From assembly GCA_037445085.1 (NCBI GenBank), contig JBBILG010000028.1:1-19985 (forward strand): a stretch of DNA of 19,985 nucleotides, in the 5' to 3' direction. The stretch is from JBBILG01 sp037445085 (lineage in GTDB: Bacteria; Pseudomonadota; Gammaproteobacteria; Burkholderiales; Methylophilaceae). The notes beneath the pieces were generated by a model. It searched no databases, was not told where the DNA came from, and was given only the letters and a program-made list of their open reading frames with translations. How positions within the stretch are numbered: the stretch's first letter is position 1; each line of letters starts with the position of its first letter. The position numbers and the translations under genes were made by a program. Of this stretch, positions 1-8,265 are shown one piece after another.

Positions 1-12
1 AACGTCGGAGCC

Positions 13-960
13 ATGAACGGAAATCAGGACATGTCGCTTGAACACAACCTGCTGGATGCCGTCGACGCCAGGACCAAGCTGGCCGGCTCCAACAAGATGG
101 AAATCCTGCTGTTTTCGCTGGGCACGGACGAGGTGTTCGGCATCAACGTGTTCAAGGTGCGCGAAGTCACCCACACCCCCGCCATCACCAGGACGCCCAA
201 CGTGCCGCGCGGGGTGGAAGGCTTTATCTCGCTGCGCGGCAACATCATCCCGGTGATCGCGCTGGACAGCTTCATCGGCCTGGGCCAGGGCGTGAGATGC
301 GACAACCAGACCCTGATCGTCACCGAGTTCAGCCGCCATACCCAGGGCTTCCTGGTGCACAGCGTGGACCGCATCATCCGCGTCGACTGGGACAAGGTGA
401 AGCCGCCGCAGGACATGCTGGCCGGCAACGAGGGACTGATCACCGCCATCACCAAGCTGCCCAGCGGCAGGCTGGTGTCCATCCTCGACGTCGAACAGTT
501 GCTGGCCTCCGCCATTGGCGAACAGCCCATCCCGGAACTGGCACGCTTCAACGACAACATCGACCGCTACATCTTCTTTGCCGACGACTCCCAGGTGGCG
601 CGCCGCAACATCATCTCGGTGCTCGACCGCATGGGCATCAAATACCAGCAGGCCAGCAACGGCACCGAGGCATGGGAAAAGCTAAAGAGCCTGGCTGCCC
701 GTGCGCAGCAGGATGGCCGTCCGCTCCACGAAACCCTGCGCCTCATCCTCACCGACGCCGAAATGCCCGAGATGGACGGCTACGTGCTGACCAAGAACAT
801 CAAGAGCGATCGCCGTTTCGACGGCATCCCGGTGGTCATGCACTCCTCGCTGTCCTCGCAGGCCAACAAAACCATGGGCATGCAGGCCGGCGTGGATGCC
901 TATGTGCCGAAATTCGATCCCATGATCCTCTCCGAAACGCTGCGGCCGCTGATCGTATAA
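13..960 (+). CDS. cheV: CheV chemotaxis coupling protein (CheW-like domain plus receiver)
   Basis: This 315-residue protein couples chemoreceptors to CheA and carries its own phosphorylatable receiver, which the family uses for adaptation. A CheW-like domain spans about residues 25-165. A receiver domain follows at about 185-315, with acidic pair D191/D192, phosphoacceptor D248 in the LTDAEMPEMDG motif, a Ser at 278/279 and K300. The domain order and length are normal for CheV. The start is uncertain. ATG at 13 has a GGAG only two bases upstream; ATG at 31 (Met7) has GGAA at about 7 bases and begins closer to where CheV proteins usually start. It is first in a che run, 20 bases ahead of cheY. 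Only 12 bases precede it, so any promoter or upstream gene is out of view. Confidence 0.93.
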   Translation: MNGNQDMSLEHNLLDAVDARTKLAGSNKMEILLFSLGTDEVFGINVFKVREVTHTPAITRTPNVPRGVEGFISLRGNIIPVIALDSFIGLGQGVRCDNQTLIVTEFSRHTQGFLVHSVDRIIRVDWDKVKPPQDMLAGNEGLITAITKLPSGRLVSILDVEQLLASAIGEQPIPELARFNDNIDRYIFFADDSQVARRNIISVLDRMGIKYQQASNGTEAWEKLKSLAARAQQDGRPLHETLRLILTDAEMPEMDGYVLTKNIKSDRRFDGIPVVMHSSLSSQANKTMGMQAGVDAYVPKFDPMILSETLRPLIV

Positions 961-980
961 TTCTAGGGAGTCACACACGG

Positions 981-1370
981 ATGGCTGACAAGAATCTCAA
1001 GTTCCTCGTCGTGGACGATTTCTCCACCATGCGGCGCATCGTGCGCAACCTGCTCAAGGAGCTCGGCTACACCAACGTCGACGAGGCCGAGGACGGCGTG
1101 GTGGCGCTGCAGAAGCTCAAGAGCGGCAACTACCAGTTCGTGGTGAGCGACTGGAACATGCCCAACATGACCGGCATCGACCTGCTGCGCGCCATCCGCG
1201 CCGACGCCGCGCTCAGGCACCTGCCGGTGCTGATGGTGACGGCGGAGGCGAAAAAGGAAAACATCATCGCGGCCGCCCAGGCCGGCGCCAGCGGCTACGT
1301 GGTGAAGCCGTTCACCGCCGCCACCCTGGAAGAGAAGCTGAACAAGGTTTTCGAAAAGCACGGCTTGTAA
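981..1370 (+). CDS. cheY: CheY chemotaxis response regulator
   Basis: This single-domain receiver of 129 residues is phosphorylated by CheA; phospho-CheY then binds the flagellar switch and changes rotation. All the family's key residues are present at the positions known for Escherichia coli CheY: D12, D13, phosphoacceptor D57, T87, Y106 and K109. There is no output domain. The ATG at 981 is preceded by GGGAG at 966-970. An open frame extends upstream of this ATG but overlaps cheV and has no family similarity, so the start at 981 is preferred. It lies between cheV and cheZ, and the adjacent cheZ supports a motility role over a generic regulator. Confidence 0.96.
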   Translation: MADKNLKFLVVDDFSTMRRIVRNLLKELGYTNVDEAEDGVVALQKLKSGNYQFVVSDWNMPNMTGIDLLRAIRADAALRHLPVLMVTAEAKKENIIAAAQAGASGYVVKPFTAATLEEKLNKVFEKHGL

Positions 1371-1399
1371 GAGCCTTCCATGTAGAGGAGCAAGGACAC

Positions 1400-2140
1400 G
1401 TGAGCACCGAATCCAGCGATTCCGACGAACTCGAAGCGTTGTTCGACAGCATCGTGCAGGCCCATTTCGACCAGCCTGCCGCGGCCCAGGCGGCCCAAGC
1501 ACCAGGCGTGACGAAAGCTTCGGCCGGCGGCGAGGGCAGCGAAGGGTTGCATGCCCGCATCGGCCACCTGACGCGCGCCCTGCACGACACACTGCGCGAA
1601 CTCGGCTACGACAAGACCCTGGAACAGTTCGTCGGCAAGATGCCGGACGCGCGTGACCGCCTCAACTACATCGCCACCCTGACCGAACAGGCGGCGGTCA
1701 AGACCCTCAACGCGGTCGAGGAAAGCCGGGCGATGCAGGAACGGCTGGCGCAGGACGCCGGGCGGCTGTCGGCCCGCTGGCAGGAGCTGTTCGAGCGCAA
1801 GCTGGACGTGGAGGAATTCAAGACACTGGTGCAGCAGACGCGCGATTATCTGCGCGAGGTGCCCGTCCACACCGAAGCCACCGGCGCCCGGCTGATGGAT
1901 ATCGTCATGGCGCAGGATTACCAGGATCTCACCGGCCAGGTGCTGAAGAAGCTGTCCGAGACCGTGCAGCAACTGGAAAGCCAGTTGCTCGCCCTGCTCA
2001 TCGAAAGTCTCCCCGCCGACAAGAAGAAGGAAGTGGAGAGCAGCCTGCTCAACGGGCCGGTGATCAGCACTGAGGGCCGCAGCGACGTGGTGACCAGTCA
2101 GGCCCAGGTGGACGACCTGCTGGAGAGCCTGGGCTTCTGA
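1400..2140 (+). CDS. cheZ: CheZ phosphatase of phospho-CheY
   Basis: CheZ of 246 residues accelerates dephosphorylation of CheY and resets the chemotaxis signal. The family's active-site motif reads AQDYQDLTGQ at residues 171-180; D176 and Q180 correspond to the catalytic Asp and Gln of E. coli CheZ. The last residues, QVDDLLESLGF, form the typical C-terminal CheY-binding peptide. The middle of the protein is predicted to be a long helical hairpin. The start codon is GTG at 1400, supported by GAGGAG at 1385-1390. An Ala-rich stretch at about 25-45 is a variable linker. cheY lies 29 bases upstream and cheA 63 bases downstream, so all are probably cotranscribed. Confidence 0.95.
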   Translation: MSTESSDSDELEALFDSIVQAHFDQPAAAQAAQAPGVTKASAGGEGSEGLHARIGHLTRALHDTLRELGYDKTLEQFVGKMPDARDRLNYIATLTEQAAVKTLNAVEESRAMQERLAQDAGRLSARWQELFERKLDVEEFKTLVQQTRDYLREVPVHTEATGARLMDIVMAQDYQDLTGQVLKKLSETVQQLESQLLALLIESLPADKKKEVESSLLNGPVISTEGRSDVVTSQAQVDDLLESLGF

Positions 2141-2203
2141 TAGCAGCGCGCGAAAGCACGCGAGCCCGTATCCATTGAAGCAACAAGGCCTTAAGGACGC
2201 ATC

Positions 2204-4024
2204 ATGAGCGATTTCGCCGGCATGGAGGACATGCTGCAGGACTTCCTGACGGAAGCCTCGGACCTGCTTTCCGGAGTGGACAACAAGCTGGTCGACTTGG
2301 AGAAGCGCCCGGACGACAAGGAACTGCTCAACGAGATCTTCCGCGGCTTCCATACCATCAAGGGCGGCGCCGGCTTCCTCAATGCCACCGAGATGGTGAC
2401 CCTGTGTCACCGCACGGAAAACTTGTTCGACAAGTTGCGCCGCGGCGAGCTGGTACTCGCGCCTGCCATCATGGATGTCATCATGTCCGCCACCGGCACC
2501 GTGCGCGAGATGTTTGCCCAGCTCTCCGCCGCGCGGCAGCCTGCTCCGGCGGACCCCGGTCTGCTGGCCGCCCTGGATGCGGTGCTGGATGGTGAACCGG
2601 CACCTGCTGCCGCCGCCGCCGCCGCAACACCCGCCCGCAGCGCCGGCGAGCCGGACTGGGAGCACCTCTATCACGGTCTGGTGGGCGACAAGGAAGCGCC
2701 GACCGTCACGGTGCCGACCGCTGCTGCCACTGCCGCGCCGGCTTCGGCATCGGCGCCCGCCAGGCCGGTCGTCGCACCGCGTGCCGCGTCCGCGCCAGGC
2801 CCCGGCCTGGCCACCGCCGCCACCACCACCAAGGACACCACCATCCGTGTCGATACCGCGCGGCTCGATCAGGTACTCAACCTGTCCGGCGAGATCGGCC
2901 TCACCAAGAACCGGCTCACCTGCATCCGCAACGCCATCCTGCAGGGCAGGATCGACCACGCCACCGTCAAGGACCTGGACGAAGCGGTCAGCCATCTGGA
3001 CCTGTTGGTCGGCGACCTGCAGAACGCGGTGATGAAGACGCGCATGCAGCCCATCGGCCGCCTGTTCCAGAAATACCCGCGTCTTGCGCGCGACGTCGCC
3101 CGCCAGTTGGGAAAGGATGTCGAACTGGTGCTGTCCGGCGAGGAAACCGAGATCGACAAGACCATGATCGAGGACCTCAACGACCCGCTGGTGCACCTCA
3201 TCCGCAATGCCGTCGACCACGGCGTGGACAGCCCGGAGGAACGCCTCGCCGCCGGCAAGTCGGCCAAGAGCCTGGTGCAGTTGTCGGCCGAACAGGTGGG
3301 CGACCACATCGTGATCGAAATCGCCGACGACGGGCGCGGCATGCGTCCGGACGTCATCCGCCAGAAGGCGGTGGAAAAGGGCCTGATCGATTTCGAGACC
3401 GCCAACGGCCTGGACGAGAAGCAGTGCCTCAACCTGATCTTCCTGCCCGGCTTCTCGACCAAGGAGCAGATTTCCGACGTGTCCGGCCGCGGCGTCGGCA
3501 TGGATGTGGTCAAGACCAACATCCAGAGACTCAACGGCCGCGTCGAGGTCACTTCGGTGATCGGCCAGGGCACCACCTTCCGCATCATGCTGCCGCTGAC
3601 GCTGGCCATCCTGCCGGTGCTGATGGTGCGCCTGGGCGAGCAGCCGTTCGCCGTGCCGCTATCCATGGTGCGCGAAATTCTGCCCATCCGCCCTGGCGAT
3701 GTGCAGCGCGTATCCGGCAAGGCCATCATGATCGTGCGCGAGGAAGTGCTGCCCATCCGCACCCTGGCCAGCCTGATCGGCTGGCAGGAGGCCTCCGCGC
3801 CCACCTTCGGCGTACTCATGCAGATCGGTGAAATCACCTTCATCATGGCCATCGACAGCTTCATCGGCCAGGCCGACGTGGTGATCAAGCCGCTGCACGA
3901 CATCAAACCCCGCGGCATCGCCGGCGCCACCCTCACCGGCGACGGCGCCATCGTGCTGGTGCTGGACATGGAAGCGCTGCTCGGTACGCAAACACAGGAA
4001 ACCAAAGCCGCGCTGTTCGCCTGA
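2204..4024 (+). CDS. cheA: CheA chemotaxis histidine kinase lacking a recognisable P2 domain
   Basis: This 606-residue cytoplasmic kinase autophosphorylates in receptor arrays and passes phosphate to CheY and CheV. An HPt (P1) domain covers about 1-108, with phosphorylated H50 in GFHTIKGGAGF. An Ala/Pro-rich low-complexity linker runs from about 109 to 210. P3 dimerisation is at about 212-275. The P4 ATPase domain is at about 280-465, with N box around LIRNAVDHG (332-340), DDGRGM (375-380) and SGRGVGMD (427-434). The P5 CheW-like domain fills about 467-600. I see no folded P2 (CheY-docking) domain in the linker; only PDWEHLYHGLVGD (150-162) interrupts the Ala/Pro run. AGGA six bases before the ATG supports the start. 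Confidence 0.96.
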   Translation: MSDFAGMEDMLQDFLTEASDLLSGVDNKLVDLEKRPDDKELLNEIFRGFHTIKGGAGFLNATEMVTLCHRTENLFDKLRRGELVLAPAIMDVIMSATGTVREMFAQLSAARQPAPADPGLLAALDAVLDGEPAPAAAAAAATPARSAGEPDWEHLYHGLVGDKEAPTVTVPTAAATAAPASASAPARPVVAPRAASAPGPGLATAATTTKDTTIRVDTARLDQVLNLSGEIGLTKNRLTCIRNAILQGRIDHATVKDLDEAVSHLDLLVGDLQNAVMKTRMQPIGRLFQKYPRLARDVARQLGKDVELVLSGEETEIDKTMIEDLNDPLVHLIRNAVDHGVDSPEERLAAGKSAKSLVQLSAEQVGDHIVIEIADDGRGMRPDVIRQKAVEKGLIDFETANGLDEKQCLNLIFLPGFSTKEQISDVSGRGVGMDVVKTNIQRLNGRVEVTSVIGQGTTFRIMLPLTLAILPVLMVRLGEQPFAVPLSMVREILPIRPGDVQRVSGKAIMIVREEVLPIRTLASLIGWQEASAPTFGVLMQIGEITFIMAIDSFIGQADVVIKPLHDIKPRGIAGATLTGDGAIVLVLDMEALLGTQTQETKAALFA

Positions 4025-4058
4025 CCGGCCCCGGCAGGCAACTACGAGAACCCCAAAC

Positions 4059-5273
4059 ATGCAAGACCACGCCTACATCGGCCGCCAGCCCATCCTCGAC
4101 GCCAGGCAGCGCATCATCGCCTACGAACTGTTGTTCCGCCACAGCGCCAGCGCTCAGGATGCCGTGATCGAGGACGATCTCAAATCATGTGCGCGCGTGC
4201 TGGTCAACACCATGTCGGACATGGGTACGCAATGGCTGCTGAACGACAAGTTGGCCTTCATCAATGTCAGCGAAGACCTGCTGCACAGCGAGTTCCTCGA
4301 ACTGCTGCCGCCGCAGCGCGTGGTGCTGGAACTGCTGGAGACGGTGAGGCCCAGCGAAGACGTCGTGACGCGCCTGCAGGAGCTGCGCCAGCTCGGCTTC
4401 CACATCGCGCTGGATGATTTCGTGCCCAGCGCGGAAAGCGCGCCGCTGCTGCAGTGCGCCCATTACATCAAGCTGGACGTGCGGGCGCACGACCTGGACG
4501 ACATCGCCAGGCTGTTCGCCCGGCTGAAGGCGCTGCCGCTCAGGATCATCGCCGAGAAGGTGGAAACCCACAAGGAGTTCGATGCCTGCCGGAAGCTAGG
4601 CTTCCATTTTTTCCAGGGCTACTACTTCGCCCACCCGGAAACCCTCACCGCCAAGGTCATCAACCCCTCCTACGCCTCGGTGCTGGACCTGCTCAATTCC
4701 GTCAGCCGCGATGCCGACGTCAAGGACATCGAGAACGGCTTCAAACGCGACCCCGCACTGTCCTTCAAGCTGCTGCGCTACATCAACTCGGTGGGCTTCG
4801 GCCTCTCCTGCGAGATCCAGTCGATCCGCCATGCGCTCACCATCCTCGGCAGCAAGCAGTTGTACCGCTGGCTCACCCTGTTGCTGGTCACCGCCGGCGA
4901 AAGCGCCACGGCACCGGCCCTGATGAAGACCGCCATCACCCGCGGCCGGCTGACCGAACTGCTGGGCGAGGATTTCTTCGACCGCGCCGAGCGCGACAAC
5001 CTGTTCATCGTCGGCGTGTTCTCGCTGCTCGATGCCATGCTGGGCATGCCCATGGAACAGGTGCTGGAAAAGGTGCTGCTGCCGGAAGCGGTCAACGATG
5101 CCCTGCTGCGCCGAGAAGGCATCTACGGCCCCTTCCTGCAGCTCGCCGAGGCCTGCGAAGGTGCCGACAGCGCGCGCATCGATGCGCTGGCCGCCGCCCT
5201 GCAGTACGATCCCGCCAAGGTCAACGACCGCCACATCGCGGCGCTGGCCTGGGTGGAAAGCCTCGGCGTGTAA
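4059..5273 (+). CDS. EAL-HDOD domain signalling protein (YuxH type)
   Basis: The protein has 404 residues: an N-terminal EAL-like domain (about 1-200) and a C-terminal HDOD domain (about 205-395). EAL domains hydrolyse cyclic di-GMP; HDOD domains are signalling modules related to HD phosphohydrolases but usually without activity. Residues equivalent to the EAL metal and substrate ligands look present: E23 in YELLFR, N69, E91, D119/D120, K138, E166 and Q186. However, the loop that normally reads DFGTG is replaced by DDFVPSAES, and AEGVET reads AEKVET. These changes are typical of YuxH-type proteins, so activity cannot be decided from sequence. The gene follows cheA by 34 bases, suggesting a link to motility. 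The Shine-Dalgarno sequence is weak. Confidence 0.9.
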   Translation: MQDHAYIGRQPILDARQRIIAYELLFRHSASAQDAVIEDDLKSCARVLVNTMSDMGTQWLLNDKLAFINVSEDLLHSEFLELLPPQRVVLELLETVRPSEDVVTRLQELRQLGFHIALDDFVPSAESAPLLQCAHYIKLDVRAHDLDDIARLFARLKALPLRIIAEKVETHKEFDACRKLGFHFFQGYYFAHPETLTAKVINPSYASVLDLLNSVSRDADVKDIENGFKRDPALSFKLLRYINSVGFGLSCEIQSIRHALTILGSKQLYRWLTLLLVTAGESATAPALMKTAITRGRLTELLGEDFFDRAERDNLFIVGVFSLLDAMLGMPMEQVLEKVLLPEAVNDALLRREGIYGPFLQLAEACEGADSARIDALAAALQYDPAKVNDRHIAALAWVESLGV

Positions 5274-5282
5274 GCGCTGGCC

Positions 5283-5600
5283 GTGCTGGACCTCGTGCTT
5301 CTGCTGCTCGGCAGCGCCCTTGTCTGGTTCTGGCTGGACAGCATCGCCGCCCGCGAAGTCGCCATGGCGGCCGGTCGGCAGACCGCCGAGCGCTACGGCC
5401 TGCAGTTTCTGGATGAAACCGTCGCCGTCATCCGGCTGCGCGCCGCGCGCGACGGCAACGGCCGCCTGCGGCTGCAGCGCACCTACCGCTTCGAGGTGAG
5501 CGACACCGGGGCCGAGCGCCTCGGTTGCAGCGTCACCCTGCTCGGCAGGCGGGTGGAGGCCGTCCAGGTACCGCCGCACCGCGAATTCATCCTGTACTGA
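5283..5600 (+). CDS. DUF3301-type small membrane-anchored protein
   Basis: This 105-residue protein has unknown function. An N-terminal hydrophobic segment (about 1-18, MLDLVLLLLGSALVWFWL) is probably a membrane anchor. It is followed by a short soluble domain with RLRLQRTYRFEVS and LLGRRVEAVQVPPHR, which match my recollection of DUF3301 proteins of Beta- and Gammaproteobacteria. The start codon is GTG at 5283, nine bases after the preceding stop and without a clear ribosome binding site, so translational coupling to the EAL-HDOD gene is likely. The stop is only 11 bases before gluQ. The tight spacing places it in the same transcript but does not reveal a role. Confidence 0.8.
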   Translation: MLDLVLLLLGSALVWFWLDSIAAREVAMAAGRQTAERYGLQFLDETVAVIRLRAARDGNGRLRLQRTYRFEVSDTGAERLGCSVTLLGRRVEAVQVPPHREFILY

Positions 5601-5611
5601 CGGAGACCCCG

Positions 5612-6511
5612 ATGCGGTATGTCGGCCGCTTCGCCCCTTCCCCGACCGGGCCGCTGCATTTCGGCTCGCTGGTCGCCGCCCTCGGCAGCTGTCTGGAAGC
5701 GAGGCGCCATCACGGCCGGTGGCTGCTGCGCATGGAGGATCTCGACCGCCCGCGCGAGATGCCTGGGGCTGCCGACGGCATCCTGCGCACGCTGGCAGCC
5801 TATGGCTTCGAGTGGGATGACGCGGTGCTCTACCAAAGCCGCAGACGCGATGCCTACCAGGCCGCGCTGGAACGACTGCACCGCGACGGGATGCTCTACC
5901 CCTGTGCCTGCACGCGCAGGGAAATCGCCGATTCCGCCCCGCACGGCATCGAAGGGCCAGTCTATCCCGGCACCTGCCGCGCGGGGCTCTCCGGCCGCAC
6001 GGCGCGCGCCTGGCGCGTGCGCACGCCTGCCGGGGAAATCGCCTTCGAGGATGCCATCCAAGGACGGCAGACCCAAGTGCTGGCGCGCGACATCGGCGAC
6101 TTCGTGCTGCGACGCGCCGACGGCCTGTTCGCCTACCAGTTGGCGGTGGTGGTCGATGACGCCGCGCAGGGCGTCAGCCACGTCGTGCGTGGAGCCGACC
6201 TGCTCGACTCCACGCCCCGCCAGATCCATCTGCAGCGGCTACTCGGCCTGCCCACGCCGCACTACGCCCACCTGCCGGCGGCGGTAGACGCACAGGGCGA
6301 AAAGCTCGGCAAGCAGACCCAGGCCGCCCCGCTGAACGAACGTCACCCGCAGCCCGCGCTGTGGCAGGCATTGGCATTTCTCGGCCAGGCTCCGCCGCCC
6401 GAACTTGCCCGGGCCGGGCTGGCGGAACTGTGGTCCTGGGCCCGTGAGCAATGGCGGCCGGAACGCGTCGCCCGGGTACGCCGCTCGCCGGCGCCCGAAT
6501 CCATTACCTGA
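5612..6511 (+). CDS. gluQ: Glutamyl-Q tRNA(Asp) synthetase
   Basis: GluQ (YadB, GluQRS) activates glutamate and attaches it to queuosine at the wobble position of tRNA-Asp. The protein has 299 residues and resembles the catalytic half of glutamyl-tRNA synthetase without the anticodon-binding domain, as the family does. The start FAPSPTGPLHFGS contains the HIGH-equivalent HFGS (16-19), and KLGKQ (231-235) is the KMSKS-equivalent. The zinc ligands of the family appear as C98, C100, Y118 and C122. ATG at 5612 is preceded by GGAG at 5602-5605 with good spacing; a longer open frame upstream runs into the previous gene and is not needed. The family is clear; partial redundancy with glutamyl-tRNA synthetase is excluded by length. 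Confidence 0.94.
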   Translation: MRYVGRFAPSPTGPLHFGSLVAALGSCLEARRHHGRWLLRMEDLDRPREMPGAADGILRTLAAYGFEWDDAVLYQSRRRDAYQAALERLHRDGMLYPCACTRREIADSAPHGIEGPVYPGTCRAGLSGRTARAWRVRTPAGEIAFEDAIQGRQTQVLARDIGDFVLRRADGLFAYQLAVVVDDAAQGVSHVVRGADLLDSTPRQIHLQRLLGLPTPHYAHLPAAVDAQGEKLGKQTQAAPLNERHPQPALWQALAFLGQAPPPELARAGLAELWSWAREQWRPERVARVRRSPAPESIT

Positions 6512-6548
6512 TGCCATCGCCTGCCGGTCGGGAGCCTGCGCCGGCCCG

Positions 6549-6557
6549 TGATATGAT
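6549..6557 (+). promoter_or_regulatory. Extended -10 box immediately upstream of hslO
   Basis: TGA followed by TATGAT (6552-6557) matches an extended -10 promoter element, five of six in the hexamer. I see no good -35. Transcription would start about 6564, the A of the hslO ATG, and no Shine-Dalgarno precedes that ATG. The box is read by eye and transcription is inferred. Confidence 0.5.
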
Positions 6558-6563
6558 CGGCCC

Positions 6564-7436
6564 ATGCCCGACGACCACGACACCTTGCAACGCTTTCTGT
6601 TCGAGCACCTGCCGGTGCGTGGCGAACTCGTCCGTCTCGATGCCACCTGGCAGGCGGTGCAGCAGCGCCATGACTATCCGGCCGTGCTGCGCCAGGCCAT
6701 GGGCGAACTGATGGCCGCCGCTGCGCTGCTCGCCGCCACGCTCAAGCTCAAGGGCTCGCTGATCCTGCAAATCCAGGGCCATGGCCCGCTTTCCCTGCTG
6801 GTGGTGGAAGCGAGCGGCGACCTCGCCATGCGCGCCACCGCCAAGTGGCGGGACGATCTGCCCGAGGGAGGCTTCCGCGAGCTGGTCGGCGACGGCCGCT
6901 TCGTCATCATCCTGGACCCGCGCGACGGCAAGCAGACCTACCAAGGCATCGTGCCGCTGCAAGGCGATAGCGTGGCGGAAATCCTGCAGAACTACATGAC
7001 GCGCTCGGAACAGTTGGAAAGCCGCCTGTGGCTTGCAGCCGATGCCACGCGCGCCGCCGGCCTGCTGCTGCAGAAGCTGCCGGAACGGACCGGGCAGGAA
7101 TCCGACGACTGGGACCGGCTCGGCCATCTCGCCGCCACCCTGTCGGCCCGCGAACTCCTGCTGCTGCCGGCGCGCGACATTCTGCGCCGCCTGTTCCACG
7201 AGGACGACCTGCACCTGTTTGACCCGCAGCCGGTCAGCTTCCGCTGCGGCTGTTCCAAGGCCAGTGTCGCCAACATGCTGCGCATGCTGGGGCGGGAAGA
7301 AGTGCGAGCCATACTCGCCGAACGCGGCGAAATCGAGGTGCACTGCGATTTCTGCAACCGGCGCTATGCCTTCGACGCCGTGGACGCGGAGCAGTTGTTC
7401 ACCACCGCCGCGCCGGGCAGCGACAGCCGGCACTAG
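6564..7436 (+). CDS. hslO: Hsp33 redox-regulated holdase chaperone
   Basis: Hsp33 is a cytoplasmic chaperone switched on by oxidative and heat stress. When reduced, four cysteines hold zinc; oxidation releases the metal, unfolds the linker and exposes the client-binding surface. The 290-residue protein has the usual N-terminal core (about 1-175), a linker region (about 176-225) and a C-terminal redox domain with C228-G-C230 and C261-D-F-C264. The N-terminus, DTLQRFLFEHLPVRGELV, aligns with the normal family start, so the ATG at 6564 is right although no Shine-Dalgarno is visible. Its TAG stop shares the four bases CTAG with the stop of the convergent methyltransferase gene. An extended -10 lies six bases before the start. 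Confidence 0.95.
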   Translation: MPDDHDTLQRFLFEHLPVRGELVRLDATWQAVQQRHDYPAVLRQAMGELMAAAALLAATLKLKGSLILQIQGHGPLSLLVVEASGDLAMRATAKWRDDLPEGGFRELVGDGRFVIILDPRDGKQTYQGIVPLQGDSVAEILQNYMTRSEQLESRLWLAADATRAAGLLLQKLPERTGQESDDWDRLGHLAATLSARELLLLPARDILRRLFHEDDLHLFDPQPVSFRCGCSKASVANMLRMLGREEVRAILAERGEIEVHCDFCNRRYAFDAVDAEQLFTTAAPGSDSRH

Positions 7437-8242
7437 CCACGGGTCTGCCGCACCCGCTCGAACAGGCAGACAGCCGCGGCGGCGGCGGCGTTGAGGGATT
7501 CCACCCGCCCCGGCATGGGAATCGCCACCCTGGCGCTCGCCGCTTCCTGCAGTTGTGCACTCAGCCCGGCGCCCTCGTTGCCGATCATGAACGCCACCGG
7601 CCCGGTCAGATTCAGGTCATACAGTGGCGCGCCGTCCAAGCAGGCCGCCAGCGTCCGCCCGGCGAACGCGGCAGCCACCGATGCCAAATCGGCGCGCTCG
7701 GTGATGGGCAGCACGAAGTGCGCCCCCATGCCGCCGCGCAGCACCTTGGGCGACCAGGCATCGACGCAGCCGGCCGACAGCCATACCCGATCAACGCCCG
7801 CTGCAGCCGCGGAACGCAGCAGGCTGCCGAGATTGCCGGGATCCTGGAGATCCTCCAGCAGCAGGCCAAAGTCGCAGGCCGCGGGCGGCGCGAGGCGCGG
7901 GATGTCCACCAGTGCCATGACGCCGCTCGGCGTGGCCACCGGGGACAGTTCCGCGAGCAGCACCGGCGCGAGCCGCAGGATATCGACTCCGGCACAGGCG
8001 CTTGCCAGAGCCGCGGCTTCCGGCGTCGCTGGCGTGTCCTGCGGGAGAATCAGCAGCCTGGGCGGGCCGAACTCGGCAAGCCAGACCTGCAGCAGGTGGG
8101 CACCGTCGAGCAGGGTCTGCCCCAGTTTGCGCCGTTCACGCGACGATTCCGAGAGCTTCCTCAACTGCCTGAAGCGCGCGTTGTCGCGGGAGGAGATAGC
8201 AAGATGCATGTGCAGGGCAGCCAACGATCCACGAAACCGCAT
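7433..8242 (-). CDS. TrmH/SpoU family RNA 2'-O-methyltransferase
   Basis: This is probably an S-adenosylmethionine-dependent ribose methyltransferase of rRNA or tRNA with the SPOUT knot fold. It has 269 residues from the first ATG. The N-terminal part (to about 110) would bind RNA. The catalytic part shows motif 1 as EDLQDPGNLGSLLRSA (130-145, with N137 and R143), motif 2 as IGNEGAGL (220-227) and motif 3 as IPMPGRVESLNAA (241-253). The substrate cannot be told; RlmB- or YsgA-like proteins are candidates. The start is ambiguous. ATG at 8242 has GGAG four bases upstream, whereas Met12 at 8209 lies closer to the conserved N-terminus but has no Shine-Dalgarno. It is transcribed divergently from the glycine-zipper gene and converges on hslO. 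Confidence 0.9.
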   Translation of the reverse strand: MRFRGSLAALHMHLAISSRDNARFRQLRKLSESSRERRKLGQTLLDGAHLLQVWLAEFGPPRLLILPQDTPATPEAAALASACAGVDILRLAPVLLAELSPVATPSGVMALVDIPRLAPPAACDFGLLLEDLQDPGNLGSLLRSAAAAGVDRVWLSAGCVDAWSPKVLRGGMGAHFVLPITERADLASVAAAFAGRTLAACLDGAPLYDLNLTGPVAFMIGNEGAGLSAQLQEAASARVAIPMPGRVESLNAAAAAAVCLFERVRQTRG

Positions 8243-8246
8243 TCTA

Positions 8247-8262
8247 CTCCGGCCGGCCGGAG
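8247..8262. repeat. 16-bp perfect palindrome in a divergent promoter region
   Basis: CTCCGGCC is followed directly by its reverse complement GGCCGGAG, giving an uninterrupted 16-bp palindrome. It ends four bases from the ATG at 8242 of the minus-strand methyltransferase and supplies that start's GGAG. It could be an operator or mRNA structure hiding the ribosome binding site; the sequence alone does not say which. Confidence 0.6.
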
Positions 8263-8265
8263 TTC

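Noticed and set aside
1295..3307. A 670-codon minus-strand open frame opposite cheZ and cheA
   Set aside because: Both sense genes have full catalytic motifs; the antisense frame has no family features and no plausible start region.
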